Positions 36,830 through 49,994 of a stretch of DNA of 64,000 nucleotides are shown here, piece after piece. The stretch spans positions 29,241,501 through 29,305,500 of the forward strand of contig NC_079881.1 in NCBI RefSeq assembly GCF_029227915.1, written 5' to 3'. Numbering within the stretch: position 1 is the first letter of the stretch; every line of letters starts with the position of its first letter. Both the position numbers and the translations under genes were made by a program. The stretch is from Hydractinia symbiolongicarpus. Its lineage: Eukaryota > Cnidaria > Hydrozoa > Anthoathecata > Hydractiniidae. The notes below the pieces were generated by a model. That model was not told where the DNA came from. It ran no database searches and saw only the letters and a program-made list of their open reading frames with translations.

Positions 36830-39800
36830 AAGTAACATTCTTCTCAATTTGACATGATTGCCGGAACTCAGGGATTACACTGGGCGCTGTGGTACCACTT
36901 CATTTAAAAACGTAGATTAATAAGTTATTTTTTACTGTGGGACCAATCCTAGCCGTTATCGCGCACTGAAGAAATAGCGACAGTTTCAAAAACTACATTT
37001 TATTGACTTCTAATGGTGTCAGTCCGTTTGAGTTACAACGGTTGTGTCACATATTCGTACCAACGTGTATTTAGCGATATTTTTTTGATATTACTAGGTT
37101 GCATCGATTTTAACAATGAAACGAATGACTGTGGGACTTAATTGAACTAACTTTGGACTGTCACGTGATAAATGTGATAAATGAGACAATTGGACTCCAA
37201 GAAATAACATTCTTCCTAATTTGACGTGATTGCCGGAACTCAGCGATTTCACTGGGCGCTGTGGTAGCGCTTCATTTAAAAATTTAGATGAATAAGTCAT
37301 TTTTTACTGTGGGACCAATCCTATCCGTTATAGCGCGCTAAAAAAATAGCGGCAGTTTCAAAAACTACATTTCATTGACTTTCTAACAGTGTCAGTCCGT
37401 TTGAGTTACCACGCTTTGGTCGCATACTCGTACCAATATGTATTTAGCGCTATTTTTGTGATTTTACTAGGTTGCATCGCTTTTAACTATGAAACGATTG
37501 ACTGTGGGACTTAATTAAACTAACTTTGGACGATATTTAGCGATATTTTTTTTGATATTACAAGGTTGCATCGCTTTTACCAAAGAAACGATTGACTGTG
37601 GGACTTAATTGAACTAACTTTGGACTGTGACCTAATAAATGTGATAAATGAGAAAATTGGACTCCAAGAAATAACATTCTTCTCAATTTGACATGATTGC
37701 CGGAACTCAGGGATTACACTGGGCGCTGTGGTACCACTTCATTTAAAAACTTAGATTAGTAAGTCATTTTTTACTGTGGGACCAATCCTAGCCGTTATCG
37801 CGCGCTGAAGAAATAGCGACAGTTTCAAAAACTACATTTTATTGACTTTCTAATGGTGTCAGTCCGTTTGAGTTACAACGGTTGTGTCACATATTCGTAC
37901 CAACGTGTATTTAGCGATATTTTTTTGATATTACTAGGTTGCATCGCTTTTAATAATGAAATGATTGACTGTGGGACTTAATTGAACTAACTTTGGACTG
38001 TGACCTAATAAATGTGATAAGTAAGAAAATTGGACTCCTAGAAATAAAATTCTTCTCAATTTGACATGATTGCCGGAACTCAGCGATTACACTCGGCGCT
38101 GTGGTAGCACTTCATTTAAAAACTAAGATTAATAAGTCATTTTTTACTGTGGGACCAATCCTAGCCGTTATCGCGCGCTGAAGAAATATCGACAGTTTCA
38201 TAAACTACATTTCATTGACTTTCTATCGGTGCCAGTCCGTTTGAGTTACAACGGTTGTGTCACATATTCGTACCAACGTGTATTTAGCGATATTTTTTTG
38301 ATATTACTAGGTTGCATCGCTTTTAATAATGAAATGATTGACTGTGGGACTTAATTGAACTAACTTTGGACTGTGACCTGATAAATGTGATAAATGAGAC
38401 AATTGGACTCTAAGATATGACATTCTTCTTAATTTGACGGGATTGCCTGAACTCAGCGATTACACTGGGCGCTGAGGTATCGCTTCATTTAAAAATTTAG
38501 ATGAATAAGTCATTTTTTACTGTGGGACCAATCTTATCCGTTATCGCGCGCTAAAAAAATAGCGACAGTTTCAAAAACTACATTTCATTGACTTTCTAAC
38601 AGTGTCAGTCCGTTTGAGTTACCACGGTTTGGTCGCATACTCGTATCAATATGTATTTAGCGCTATTTTTGTGATTTTACTAGGTTGCATCGCTTTTAAC
38701 TATGAAACGATTGACTGTGGGACTTAATTGAACTAACTTTGGACTGTCACCTGATAAATGTGATAAAGGAGACAATTGGACTCCAACAAATAACATTCTT
38801 CTTAATTTGACATGATTGCCGAAACTAAGCGATTACACTGGGCGCTGGGGTAGCGCTTCTTTTAAAAATTTAGGTTAATAAGTCATTTTTTACTGTGGGA
38901 CCAATCCTAGCCGTTAGCGCGCGCTGAAGAAATAGAGACAGTTTCAAATGCTACATTTCACTGACTTTCTAACGGTGTCAGTCCGTGTGAGTTTCAACGT
39001 TTGGGTCACATATTCGTACCAACATGTATTTAGCAATATTTTTTTTAATATTACTAGGTTGCATCGCTTTTAACAACGAAACGATTGACTGTGGGACTTA
39101 ATTGAACTAACTTTGGACTGTGACCTAATAAATGTGATAAATGAGAAAATTGGACTCCAAGAAATAACATTCTTCTCAATTTGACGGGATTGCCGGAACT
39201 CAGCGATTACACTGGGCGCTGTGGTAGCGCTTCATTTACAAATTTAGATAAATAAGTCATTCTTTAGTGTTGGACCAATCCTAGCCGTTAGCGCGCGCTG
39301 AAATAATAGAGCCAGTTTCAAATACTACATTTCACTGACTTTCTAACGGTGTCAGTCCGTATTAGTTTCAACAGTTGGGTCACATATTCGTACCAACATG
39401 TATTTAGCGATATTTATCTGATATTACTAGGTTGCGTCGCTTTTAACAGTGAAACGATTGACTGTGGAACTTAATTGAACTAACTTTGGACTGTGACCTG
39501 ATAAATTTGATAAATGAGACAATTGGATTCCAAGAAATAACATTCTTCTTAATTTGACGTGATTGCCGGAACTCAGCGATTACACTGGGCGCTGTGGTAG
39601 CGCTTTAAATAAAAATTAAGATAAAAAAGTCATTTTTTACTGTGGGACCAATCCTAGGCGTTATTACGCGCTGAAGAAACATCGACAGTTTCAAAAACTA
39701 CATTTCATTGATTTTCTAACGGTGTCAGTCCGTTTGAGTTACTAAGGTTGGGTCACATATTCGTACCATAATGCATTTAGCGATATTTTTTTTTGATATT

Positions 39801-42436
39801 ACTAGGTTGCATCGCTTTTAACAATGAAACGAATGACTGTGGGACTTAATTGAACTAACTTTGGACTGTCACGTGATAAATGTGATAAATGAGACAATTA
39901 GAGTCCAAAAATAACATTCTTCCTAATTTGACGTGATTGCCGGAACTCAGCGATTTCACTGGGCGCTGTGGTAGCGCTTCTTTTAAAAATTTAGGTTAAT
40001 AAGTCATTTTTTACTGTGGGACCAATCCTAGCCGTTATTGCGCGCTGAAGAAATAGCCACAGTTTCAAAAACTACACTTTATTGACTTTTTAACGGTGTC
40101 GGTCCGTTTGAGTTACAACGGTTGAGTCAAATATTTGTACCAACATGTATTTAGCAATATTTTTCTTAATATTACTAGGTTGCATCGCTTTTAACAACGA
40201 AACGATTGACTGTGGGACTTAATTGAACTAACTTTGGACTGTGACCTAATAAATGAGATAAATGAGAAAATTGGACTCCAAGAAATAACATTCTTCTCAA
40301 TTTGACGGGATTGCCGGAACTCAGCGATTACACTGGGCGCTGTGGTAGCGCTTCATTTAAAAATTTAGATAAATAAGTCATTCTTTAGTGTTGGACCAAT
40401 CCTAGACGTTATTGCGCGCTCAAGAACTATCGACAGTTTCATAAACTACAATTCATTGACTTTCTAACGGTGTCAGTCCGTTTGAGTTGCAACGGTTGGG
40501 TCACATGTTCGTACCAACATGTATTTAGCGATATTATTTTTGATATTTCTAGCTTGCATCGATTTTAACAATGAAACGAATGATTGTGGGACTTAATTGA
40601 ACTAACTTTGGACTGTGACCTGATAAATTTGATAAATGAGACAATTGGACTCCAAGAAATAACATTCTTCTTAATTTGACGTGATTGCCGGAACTCAGCG
40701 ATTGCACTGAGCGCTGTGGTAGCGCTTCATTTAAAAATTTAGATAAATAAGTCATTCTTTACTGTGGGACCAATCCTAGACGTTTTCGCGCGCTGCAGAA
40801 ATATCGACAGTTTCATAAACTACATTTCATTGACTTTCTAACGGTGTCAGTCCGTTTGAGCTACAACGGTTGGGTCACATATTCGTACCAACATGTATTT
40901 AGCGATATTGTTTTTGATATTACTAGGTTGCATCGCATTTAACAATGAAACGAATGATTGTGGGATTTAATTGAACTAACTTTGGACTGTGACCTGATAA
41001 ATGTTATTAATGAGACAATTGGACTCCAAGAAATAACATTCTTCTTAATTTGACGTGATAGCCGCAACTCAGCGATTACACTGGGCGCTGTTATAGCGCT
41101 TCATTTAAAAATTAAGATAAATAAGTCATTCTTTACTGTGAGACCAATCCTAGCCGTTATCGCGCGCTGAAGAAATATCGACAGTTTCATAAACTACATT
41201 TCATTGACTTTCAAAGGGTGCCAGTCCGTTTGAGTTACAACGGTTGGGTCACATATTCGTACCAACATGTATTTATTGATATTTTTTGATATTACTAGGT
41301 TGCATCGCTTTTAACAATGAAACGATTGACTGTGGGACTTAATTGAACTAACTTTGGACTGTGACCTAATAAATGTGATAAATGAGAAAATTGGACTCCA
41401 AGAAATAACATTCTTCTGAATTTGACATGTTTGCCGTAACTCAGCGATTACACTGGGCGCTGTGGTTTTGCTTCATTAAAAAATTTAGATAAATAAGTCA
41501 TTCTTTACTGTGAGACCAACCCTAGCCGTTATCGCGCGCTGAAAAAATATCAAAAGTTTCATAAACTACATTTCATTGACTTTCTAACGGTGCCAGTCCG
41601 TTTGAGTTACAACGGTTGGGTCACATATTCGTACCAACATGTATTTAGCGATGTTTGTTTTGATATTACTAGGTTGCATCGCTTTTAACAATGAAACGAA
41701 TGACTGTGGGACTTAATTGAACTAACTTTGGACTGTGACCTAATAAATGTGATAAATGGGAAAATTGGACTTCAAGAAATAACATTCTTCTCAATTTGAC
41801 ATAATTGCCGGAACTCAGCGATTACACTGGGCGCTGTGGTAGCACTTCAATTAAAAATTTAGATAAATAAGTCATTCTTTACTGTGGGACCAATCCTATC
41901 CGTTATCGCGCGCAAAAAAATAGCAACAGTTTTAAAAACTACATTTCATTGACATTCTAACGGTGTCAGTCCGTTTGAGTTACGACGGTTTGGTCGCATA
42001 CTCGTACCAACATGTATTTAGCGCTATTTTTCTAATATTACTAGGTTGCATCGCTTTTAACTATGAAACGATTGACTGTGGGACTTAATTGAACTACCTT
42101 TGGACTGTGACCTGATAAATGTGATAAATGGGACAATTGGACTCCAAGAAATAACATTCTTCTTAATTTGACGTGATTGCCGAAACTCAGCGATTGCACT
42201 GGGCGCTGTGGTAGCGCTTCAATTATAAATTAAGATAAAAAAGTCATTCTTTACTGAGGGACCAATCCTAGACGTTATCGCGCGCTGAAGAACTATCGAC
42301 AGTTTCATAAACTACATTTCATAGACTTTCTAATGGTGTCAGTCCGTTTGAGTTACAACGGTTGGGTCACATATTCGTACCAACATGTATTTAGCGATAT
42401 TTTTTTTGAGATTACCAGCTTGCATCGCTTTTAACA
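36830..42436. repeat. 5.6-kb duplicated segment, copy 2
   Basis: Anchors: 36830, 37202, 37669, 38042, 38415, 38788, 39162, 39535, 39909, 40283, 40657, 41031, 41403, 41777 and 42149. It follows copy 1 (26377-32356) in the same order but lacks the equivalent of the 28709 monomer. Near 38240-38350 it carries GTGTCACATATTCG and AATAATGAAATG where copy 1 has CACCTATTCG and ACAATGAAACG, as if patched from the neighbouring monomer. It ends near 42436, where copy 1 reads AACAATGAAATGATTG and this copy AACAGTGAAACGATTG. Confidence 0.87.
37532..37625. repeat. Truncated 94-bp monomer 6
   Basis: Identical junction. It has TTTTACCAAAGAAACG where the others have CCAATGAAACG. It is the last copy seen in the window. 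Confidence 0.9.
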
Positions 42437-45400
42437 GTGAAACGATTGACTGTGGGACTAAATTGAACTGATTTTGGACTGTGACCTTATAAATGCTATA
42501 AGTGAGACAACTGGACTCCAACAAATAACATTCTTCTTAATTTGACGTAATTACCGGTCTCAGCGATTGCACTGGGCGCTGTGGTAGCGCTTCATTTAAA
42601 CGTTTAGATAAATCAGTCATTTTTTACTGTGGGACCAATCCTAGCCGTTATTGCGGGCTGAAAAACTATCGACAGTTTCATAAACTACATTTCATTGACT
42701 TTCTAACGGTGCCAGTCCGTTTGAGTTACAACGGTTGGGTCACATATTCGTACCAACATGTATTTAGCGATATTTGTTTTGATATTACTAGGTTGCATCG
42801 CTTTTAACAATGAAACGAATGACTGTGGGACTTAATTGAAATAACTTTGAACTGTGACCTAATAAATGTGATAAATGGGAAAATTGGACTTCAAGAAATA
42901 ACATTCTTCTCAATTTGACATAATTGCCGGAACTCAGCGATTACACTGGGCGCTGTGGTAGCACTTCAATTAAAAATTTAGATAAATAAGTCATTCTTTA
43001 CTGTGGGACCAATCATAGACGTTTTCGCGCGCTGCAGAAATATCGACAGTTTCATAAACTACATTTCATTGACTTTCTAACGGTGTCAGTCCGTTTAAGC
43101 TACAACGGTTGGGTCACATATTCGTACCAACATGTATTTAGCGATATTGTTTTTGATATTACTAGGTTGCATCGCATTTAACAATGAAACGAATGATTGT
43201 GGGATTTAATTGAACTAACTTTGGACTGTGACCTGATAAATGTTATAAATGAGACAATTGGACTCCAAGAAATAACATTCTTCTTAATTTGACGTGATAG
43301 CCGCAACTCAGCGATTACACTGGGCGCTGTTATAGCGCTTCATTTAAAAATTAAGATAAATAAGTCATTTTTTACTGTGAGACCAATCCTAGCCGTTATC
43401 GCGCGCTGAAGAAATATCGACAGTTTCATAAACTACATTTCATTGACTTTCTAAGGGTGCCAGTCCGTTTGAGTTACAACGGTTGGGTCACATATTCGTA
43501 CCAACATGTATTTATTGATATTTTTTGATATTACTAGGTTGCATCGCTTTTAACAATGAAACGATTGACTGTGGGACTTAATTGAACTAACTTTGGACTG
43601 TGACCTAATAAATGTGATAAATGAGAAAATTGGACTACAAGAAATAACATTCTTCTGAATTTGACATGTTTGCCGTAACTCAGCGATTACACTGGGCGCT
43701 GTGGTTTTGCTTCATTAAAAAATTTAGATAAATAAGTCATTCTTTACTGTGAGACCAACCCTAGCCGTTATCGCGCGCTGAAAAAATATCAAAAGTTTCA
43801 TAAACTACATTTCATTGACTTTCTAACGGTGCCAGTCCGTTTGAGTTACAACGGTTGGGTCACATATTCGTACCAACATGTATTTAGCGATATTTGTTTT
43901 GATATTACTAGGTTGCATCGCTTTTAACAATGAAACGAATGACTGTGGTACTTAATTGAACTAACTTTGGACTGTGACCTAATAAATGTGATAAATGGGA
44001 AAATTGGACTTCAAGAAATAACATTCTTCTCAATTTGACATAATTGCCGGAACTCAGCGATTACATTGGGCGCAGTGGTAGCACTTCAATTAAAAATTTA
44101 GATAAATCAGTCATTTTTTACTGTGGGACCAATCCTAGCCGTTATTGCGGGCTGAAAAACTATCGACAGTTTCATAAACTACATTTCATTGACTTTCTAA
44201 CGGTGCCAGTCCGTTTGAGTTACAACGGTTGGGTCACATATTCGTACCAACATGTATTTAGCGATATTTGTTTTGATATTACTAGGTTGCATCGCTTTTA
44301 ACAATGAAACGAATGACTGTGGGACTTAATTGAACTAACTTTGAACTGTGACCTAATAAATGTGATAAATGGGAAAATTGGACTTCAAGAAATAACATTC
44401 TTCTCAATTTGACATAATTGCCGGAACTCAGCGATTACACTGGGCGCTGTGGTAGCACTTCAATTAAAAATTTAGATAAATAAGTCATTCTTTACTGTGG
44501 GACCAATCCTAGACTATTTCGCGCGCTGCAGAAATATCGACAGTTTCATAAACTACATTTCATTGACTTTCTAACGGTGTCAGTCCGTTTGAGCTACAAC
44601 GGTTGGGTCACATATTCGTACCAACATGTATTTAGCGATATTTTTTTTTGATATTACTAGGTTGCATCGCATTTAACAATGAAACGAATGATTGTGGGAT
44701 TTAATTGAACTAACTTTGGACTGTGACCTGATAAATGTTATAAATGAGACAATTGGACTCCAAGAAATAACATTCTTCTTAATTTGACGTGATAGCCGCA
44801 ACTCAGCGATTACACTGGGCGCTGTTATAGCGCTTCATTTAAAAATTAAGATAAATAAGTCATTCTTTACTGTGAGACCAATCCTAGCCGTTATCGCGCG
44901 CTGAAGAAATATCGACAGTTTCATAAACTACATTTCATTGACTTTCTAAGGGTGCCAGTCCGTTTGATTTACAACGGTTGGGTCACATATTCGTACCAAC
45001 ATGTATTTAGCGATATTTTTTTTGAGATTACCAGCTTGCATCGCTTTTAACAGTGAAACGATTGACTGTGGGACTAAATTGAACTGATTTTGGACTGTGA
45101 CCTTATAAATGCTATAAGTGAGACAACTGGACTCCAACAAATAACATTCTTCTTAATTTGACGTAATTACCGGTCTCAGCGATTGCACTGGGCGCTGTGG
45201 TAGCGCTTCATTTAAACGTTTAGATAAATCAGTCATTTTTTACTGTGGGACCAATCCTAGCCGTTATTGCGCGCTGAAAAACTATCGACAGTTTCATAAA
45301 CTACATTTCATTGACTTTCTAACGGTGCCAGTCCGTTTGAGTTACAACGGTTGGGTCACATATTCGTACCAACATGTATTTAGCGATATTTGTTTTGATA

Positions 45401-48125
45401 TTACTAGGTTGCATCGCTTTTAACAATGAAACGAATGACTGTGGGACTTAATTGAACTAACTTTGAACTGTGACCTAATAAATGTGATAAATGGGAAAAT
45501 TGGACTTCAAGAAGTAACATTCTTCTCAATTTGACATAATTGCCGGAACTCAGCGATTACACTGGGCGCTGTGGTAGCACTTCAAATAAAAATTTAGATA
45601 AATAAGTCATTCTTTACTGTGGGACCAATCCTATCCGTTATCGCGCGCTAAAAAAATAGCAACAGTTTTAAAAACTACATTTCATTGACATTCTAACGGT
45701 GTCGGTCCGTTTGAGTTACGATGGTTTGGTCGCATACTCGTACCAACATGTATTTAGCGCTATTTTTCTAATATTACTAGGTTGCATCGCTTTTAACTAT
45801 GAAACGATTGACTGTGGGACTTAATTGAACTACCTTTGGACTGTGACCTGATAAATGTGATAAATGGGACAATTGGACTCCAAGAAATAACATTCTTCTG
45901 AATTTGACATGTTTGCCGTAACTCAGCGATTACACTGGGCGCTGGGGTTTCGCTTCATTAAAAAATTTAGATAAATAAGTCATTCTTTACTGTGAGACCA
46001 ACCCTAGCCGTTATCGCGCGCTGAAAAAATATCAAAAGTTTCATAAACTACATTTTATTGACTTTCTAACGGTGCCAGTCCGTTTGAGTTACAACGGCTG
46101 GGTCACATATTCGTACCAACATGTATTTAGCGATATTTGTTTTGATATTACTAGGTTGCATCGCTTTTAACAATGAAACGAATGACTGTGGGACTTAATT
46201 GAAATAACTTTGGACTGTGACCTAATAAATGTGATAAATGGGAAAATTGGACTTTAAGAAATAACATTCTTCTCAATTTGACATAATTGCCGGAACTCAT
46301 CGATTACACTGGGCGCTGTGGTAGCACTTCAATTAAAAATTTAGATAAATAAGTCATTCTTTACTGTGGGACCAATCCTATCCGTTATCGCGCGCAAAAA
46401 AAATAGCAACAGTTTTAAAAACTACATTTCAATGACATTCTAACGGTGTCAGTCCGTTTGAGTTACGACGGTTTGGTCGCATACTCGTACCAACATGTAT
46501 TTAGCGCTACTTTTCTAATATTACTAGGTTGCATCGCTTTTAACTATGAAACGATTGACTGTGGGACTTAATTGAACTACCTTTGGACTGTGACCTGATA
46601 AATGTGATAAATGGGACAATTGGACTCCAAGAAATAACATTCTTCTTAATTTGACGTGATTGCCGAAACTCAGCGATTGCACTGGGCGCTGTGGTAGCGC
46701 TTCAATTATAAATTAAGATAAAAAAGTCATTCTTTACTGTGGGACCAATCCTAGACGTTATCGTTCGCTGAAGAACTATCGACAGTTTCATAAACTACAT
46801 TTCATTGACTTTCTAATGGTGTCAGTCCGTTTGAGTTACAACGGTTGGGTCACATATTCGTACCAACATGTATTTAGCGATATTTTTTTTGAGATTACCA
46901 GCTTGCATCGCTTTTAACAGTGAAACGATTGACTGTGGGACTAAATTGAACTGATTTTGGACTGTGACCTTATAAATGCTATAAGTGAGACAACTGGACT
47001 CCAACAAATAACATTCTTCTTAATTTGACGTAATTACCGGTTTCAGCGATTGCACTGGGCGCTGTGGTAGCGCTTCATTTAAACGTTTAGATAAATCAGT
47101 CATTTTTTACTGTGGGACGAATCCTAGCCGTTATTGCGCGCTGAAAAACTATCGACAGTTTCATAAACTACATTTCATTGACTTTCTAACGGTGCCAGTC
47201 CGTTTGGGTTACAACGGTTGGGTCACATATTCGTACCAACATGTATTTAGCGATATTTGTTTTGATATTACTAGGTTGCATCGCTTTTAACAATGAAACG
47301 AATGACTGTGGGACTTAATTGAACTAACTTTGGACTGTGACCTAATAAATGTGATAAATGGGAAAATTGGACTTCAAGAAATAACATTCTTCTCAATTTG
47401 ACATAATTGCCGGAACTCAGCGATTACACTGGGCGCTGTGGTAGCGCTTCAATTATAAATTAAGATAAAAAAGTCATTCTTTACTGTGGGACCAATCCTA
47501 GACGTTATCGTTCGCTGAAGAACTATCGACAGTTTCATAAACTACATTTCATTGACTTTCTAATGGTGTCAGTCCGTTTGAGTTACAACGGTTGGGTCAC
47601 ATATTCGTACCAACATGTATTTAGCGATATTTTTTTTGAGATTACCAGCTTGCATCGCTTTTAACAGTGAAACGATTGACTGTGGGACTAAATTGAACTG
47701 ATTTTGGACTGTGACCTTATAAATGCTATAAGTGAGACAACTGGACTCCAACAAATAACATTCTTCTTAATTTGACGTAATTACCGGTTTCAGCGATTGC
47801 ACTGGGCGCTGTGGTAGCGCTTCATTTAAACGTTTAGATAAATCAGTCATTTTTTACTGTGGGACGAATCCTAGCCGTTATTGCGCGCTGAAAAACTATC
47901 GACAGTTTCATAAACTACATTTCATTGACTTTCTAACGGTGCCAGTCCGTTTGGGTTACAACGGTTGGGTCACATATTCGTACCAACATGTATTTAGCGA
48001 TATTTGTTTTGATATTACTAGGTTGCATCGCTTTTAACAATGAAACGAATGACTGTGGGACTTAATTGAACTAACTTTGGACTGTGACCTAATAAATGTG
48101 ATAAATGGGAAAATTGGACTTCAAG
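42437..48125. repeat. Area D: mosaic of area C-derived monomers
   Basis: Anchors: 42523, 42896, 43270, 43642, 44016, 44390, 44765, 45139, 45512, 45885, 46259, 46632, 47006, 47379 and 47753. A subtype with ACTCCAACAAATAAC, GACGTAATTACCGGT, AAACGTTTAGATAAATCAG and TTATTGCG(G/C)GCTGAAAAAC occurs at 42523, 45139, 47006 and 47753. Segment 43010-44095 copies 40771-41856 (offset 2,239 bp, six monomers). Segment 44098-44765 copies 42604-43270 (offset about 1,494 bp). The 44016 monomer is a hybrid of two subtypes, which by chance gives the longest open frame of the window (85 codons); I do not regard it as a gene. Confidence 0.86.
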
Positions 48126-48190
48126 AAATAACATTCTTCTCAATTTGACATAATTGCCGGAACTCAGCGATTACACTGGGCGCTGTGGTA
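46690..48190. repeat. 747-bp dimer duplication
   Basis: About 46690-47436 is repeated at 47437-48190 with an offset of 747 bp. Both copies share rare words: GACGTTATCGTTCGCTGAAG, TGAGATTACCAGC, GACGTAATTACCGGTTTCAG, GGGACGAATCC and GTTTGGGTTACAACGG. I noticed no difference in the stretches compared, so this is one of the youngest events in the window. Confidence 0.88.
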
Positions 48191-49245
48191 GCACTTCAAT
48201 TAAAAATTTAGATAAATAAGTCATTCTTTACTGTGGGCCCAATCCTATCCGTTATCGCGCGCTAAAAAATAGCAACAGTTTTAAAAACTACATTTCATTG
48301 ACATTCTAACGGTGTCAGTCCGTTTGAGTTACGACGGTTTGGTCGCATACTCGTACCAACATGTATTTAGCGCTATTTTTCTAATATTACTAGGTTGCAT
48401 CGCTTTTAACTATGAAACGATTGACTGTGGGATTTAATTGAACTACCTTTGGACTGTCACCTGATAAATGTGATAAATAGGACAATTGGACTCCAAGAAA
48501 TAACATTCTTCTTAATTTGACGTGATTGCCGAAACTCAGCGATTGTACTGGGCGCTGTGGTAGCGCTTCAATTATAAATTAAGATAAAAAAGTCATTCTT
48601 TACTGTGGGACCAATCCTAGACGTTATCGCGCGCTGAAGAACTATCGACAGTTTCATAAACTACATTTCATTGACTTTCTAATGGTGTCAGTCCGTTTGA
48701 GTTACAACGGTTGGGTCACATATTCGTACCAACATGTATTTAGCGATATTTTTTTTAATATTACTAGCTTGCATCGCTTTTAACAATGAAACGAATGACT
48801 GTGGGACTTAATTGAACTAACTTTGAACTGTGACCTAATAAATGTGATAAATGGGAAAATTGGACTTCAAGAAATAACATTCTTCTCAATTTGACATAAT
48901 TGCCGGAACTCAGCGATTACACTGGGCGCTGTGGTAGCACTTCAATTAAAAATTTAGATAAATAAGTCATTCTTTACTGTGGGACCAATCCTATCCGTTA
49001 TCGCGCGCTGAAGAAATAGCGACAGTTTCAAAAACTACATTTCATTGACTTTCTAACGGTGTCAGTCCGTTTGAGTTACGACGGTTTGGTCGCATACTCG
49101 TACCAACATGTATTTAGCGATATTTGTTTTGATATTACTAGGTTGCATCGCTTTTAACAATGAAACGAATGACTGTGGGACTTAATTGAACTAACTTTGG
49201 ACTGTGACCTAATAAATGTGATAAATGAGAAAATTGGACTCCAAG
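48126..49245. repeat. Transition monomers, area D to area B'
   Basis: Three monomers at 48126, 48498 and 48872. The first two copy the types at 41777 and 42149. The third begins as area D (CATAATTGCCGG) but changes mid-monomer to GCGCGCTGAAGAAATAGCG with GTTACGACGGTTTGGTCGC, then to a GATATTTGTTTTGATATT tract. It is another hybrid. Confidence 0.82.
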
Positions 49246-49994
49246 AAATAACATTCTTCTCAATTTGACATGATTGCCGAAACTCAGCGATTACACTGGG
49301 CGCTGTGGTAGCGCTTCATTTAAGAATTAAGATAAAAAAAGTCATTTTTCTACTGTGGGACCAATCCTAGCCGTTAGCGCGTGCTGAAGAAATAGAAACA
49401 TTTTCACAAACTAAATTTCATTGACTTTCTAACGGCATCAATCCACTTTAGTTACAACGGTTGCGTCACATATTCGTACCAACATGTATTTAGCGATATT
49501 TTTCTCATATTACTAGGTTGGAGCTTTTAACTGTGAAACGATTGACTGTGGTACCAAATTGAACTGATTTTGGACTGTGACCTTATAAATGTTATAAGTG
49601 AAATAAGTGGACTCCAAGAAATAGTATTCTTTTTAGTTTGAAATGATTGTCGGAACTCAGCGAATACACTGGGCGCTGTGGTACCGCTTGATTTAAGAGG
49701 TAAGCTAAAAAAAAGTCATTTTTCTACTGTGGAACCAATCCTATCCGTTATCAAGCGCTGAAGAAATAGCGACAGTTTCAAAAACTACATTTCATTGACT
49801 TTCTAACGGTGTCAGTCCGTTTGAGTTACAACGGTTTGGTCACATATTTTTACCAACATGTATTTAGCGATATTTTTTTGATATTACTAAGTTGCATCGC
49901 TTTTAACAATGAAACGATTGACTGTGGGACTTAATTGAACTAACTTTGGACTGTGACCTAATAAATGTGATAAATGAGAAAATTGGACTCCAAG
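49246..49994. repeat. Divergent monomer pair, relatives of 21.1-21.8 kb
   Basis: Anchors at 49246 and 49619; the second monomer is 376 bp. Shared with 21055-21800: ATCAATCCACTT, GGTTGCGTCAC, loss of bases giving GGTTGGAGCTTTTAACTG, GACTGTGGTACC, CCTTATAAATGTTATAAG and AAGTGGACTCC. Other marks: GAAATAGAAACATTTTCAC, AAATAGTATTCTTTTTAG and GAGGTAAGCTAAAAAAAAG. These are among the least typical monomers in the window. Confidence 0.84.

Noticed and set aside
42339-42524. 61-64-codon minus-strand frames at 42339, 44946, 46822, 47569, and 28492-28707
   Set aside because: Same explanation: repeat shadows across the junction of two monomers, with no upstream promoter or other gene-like context.
44044-44301. 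85-codon open frame, the longest in the window
   Set aside because: It arises from a hybrid monomer joining two subtypes. Neighbouring monomers with the same sequence on either side have stops. There is no recognisable domain or signal.
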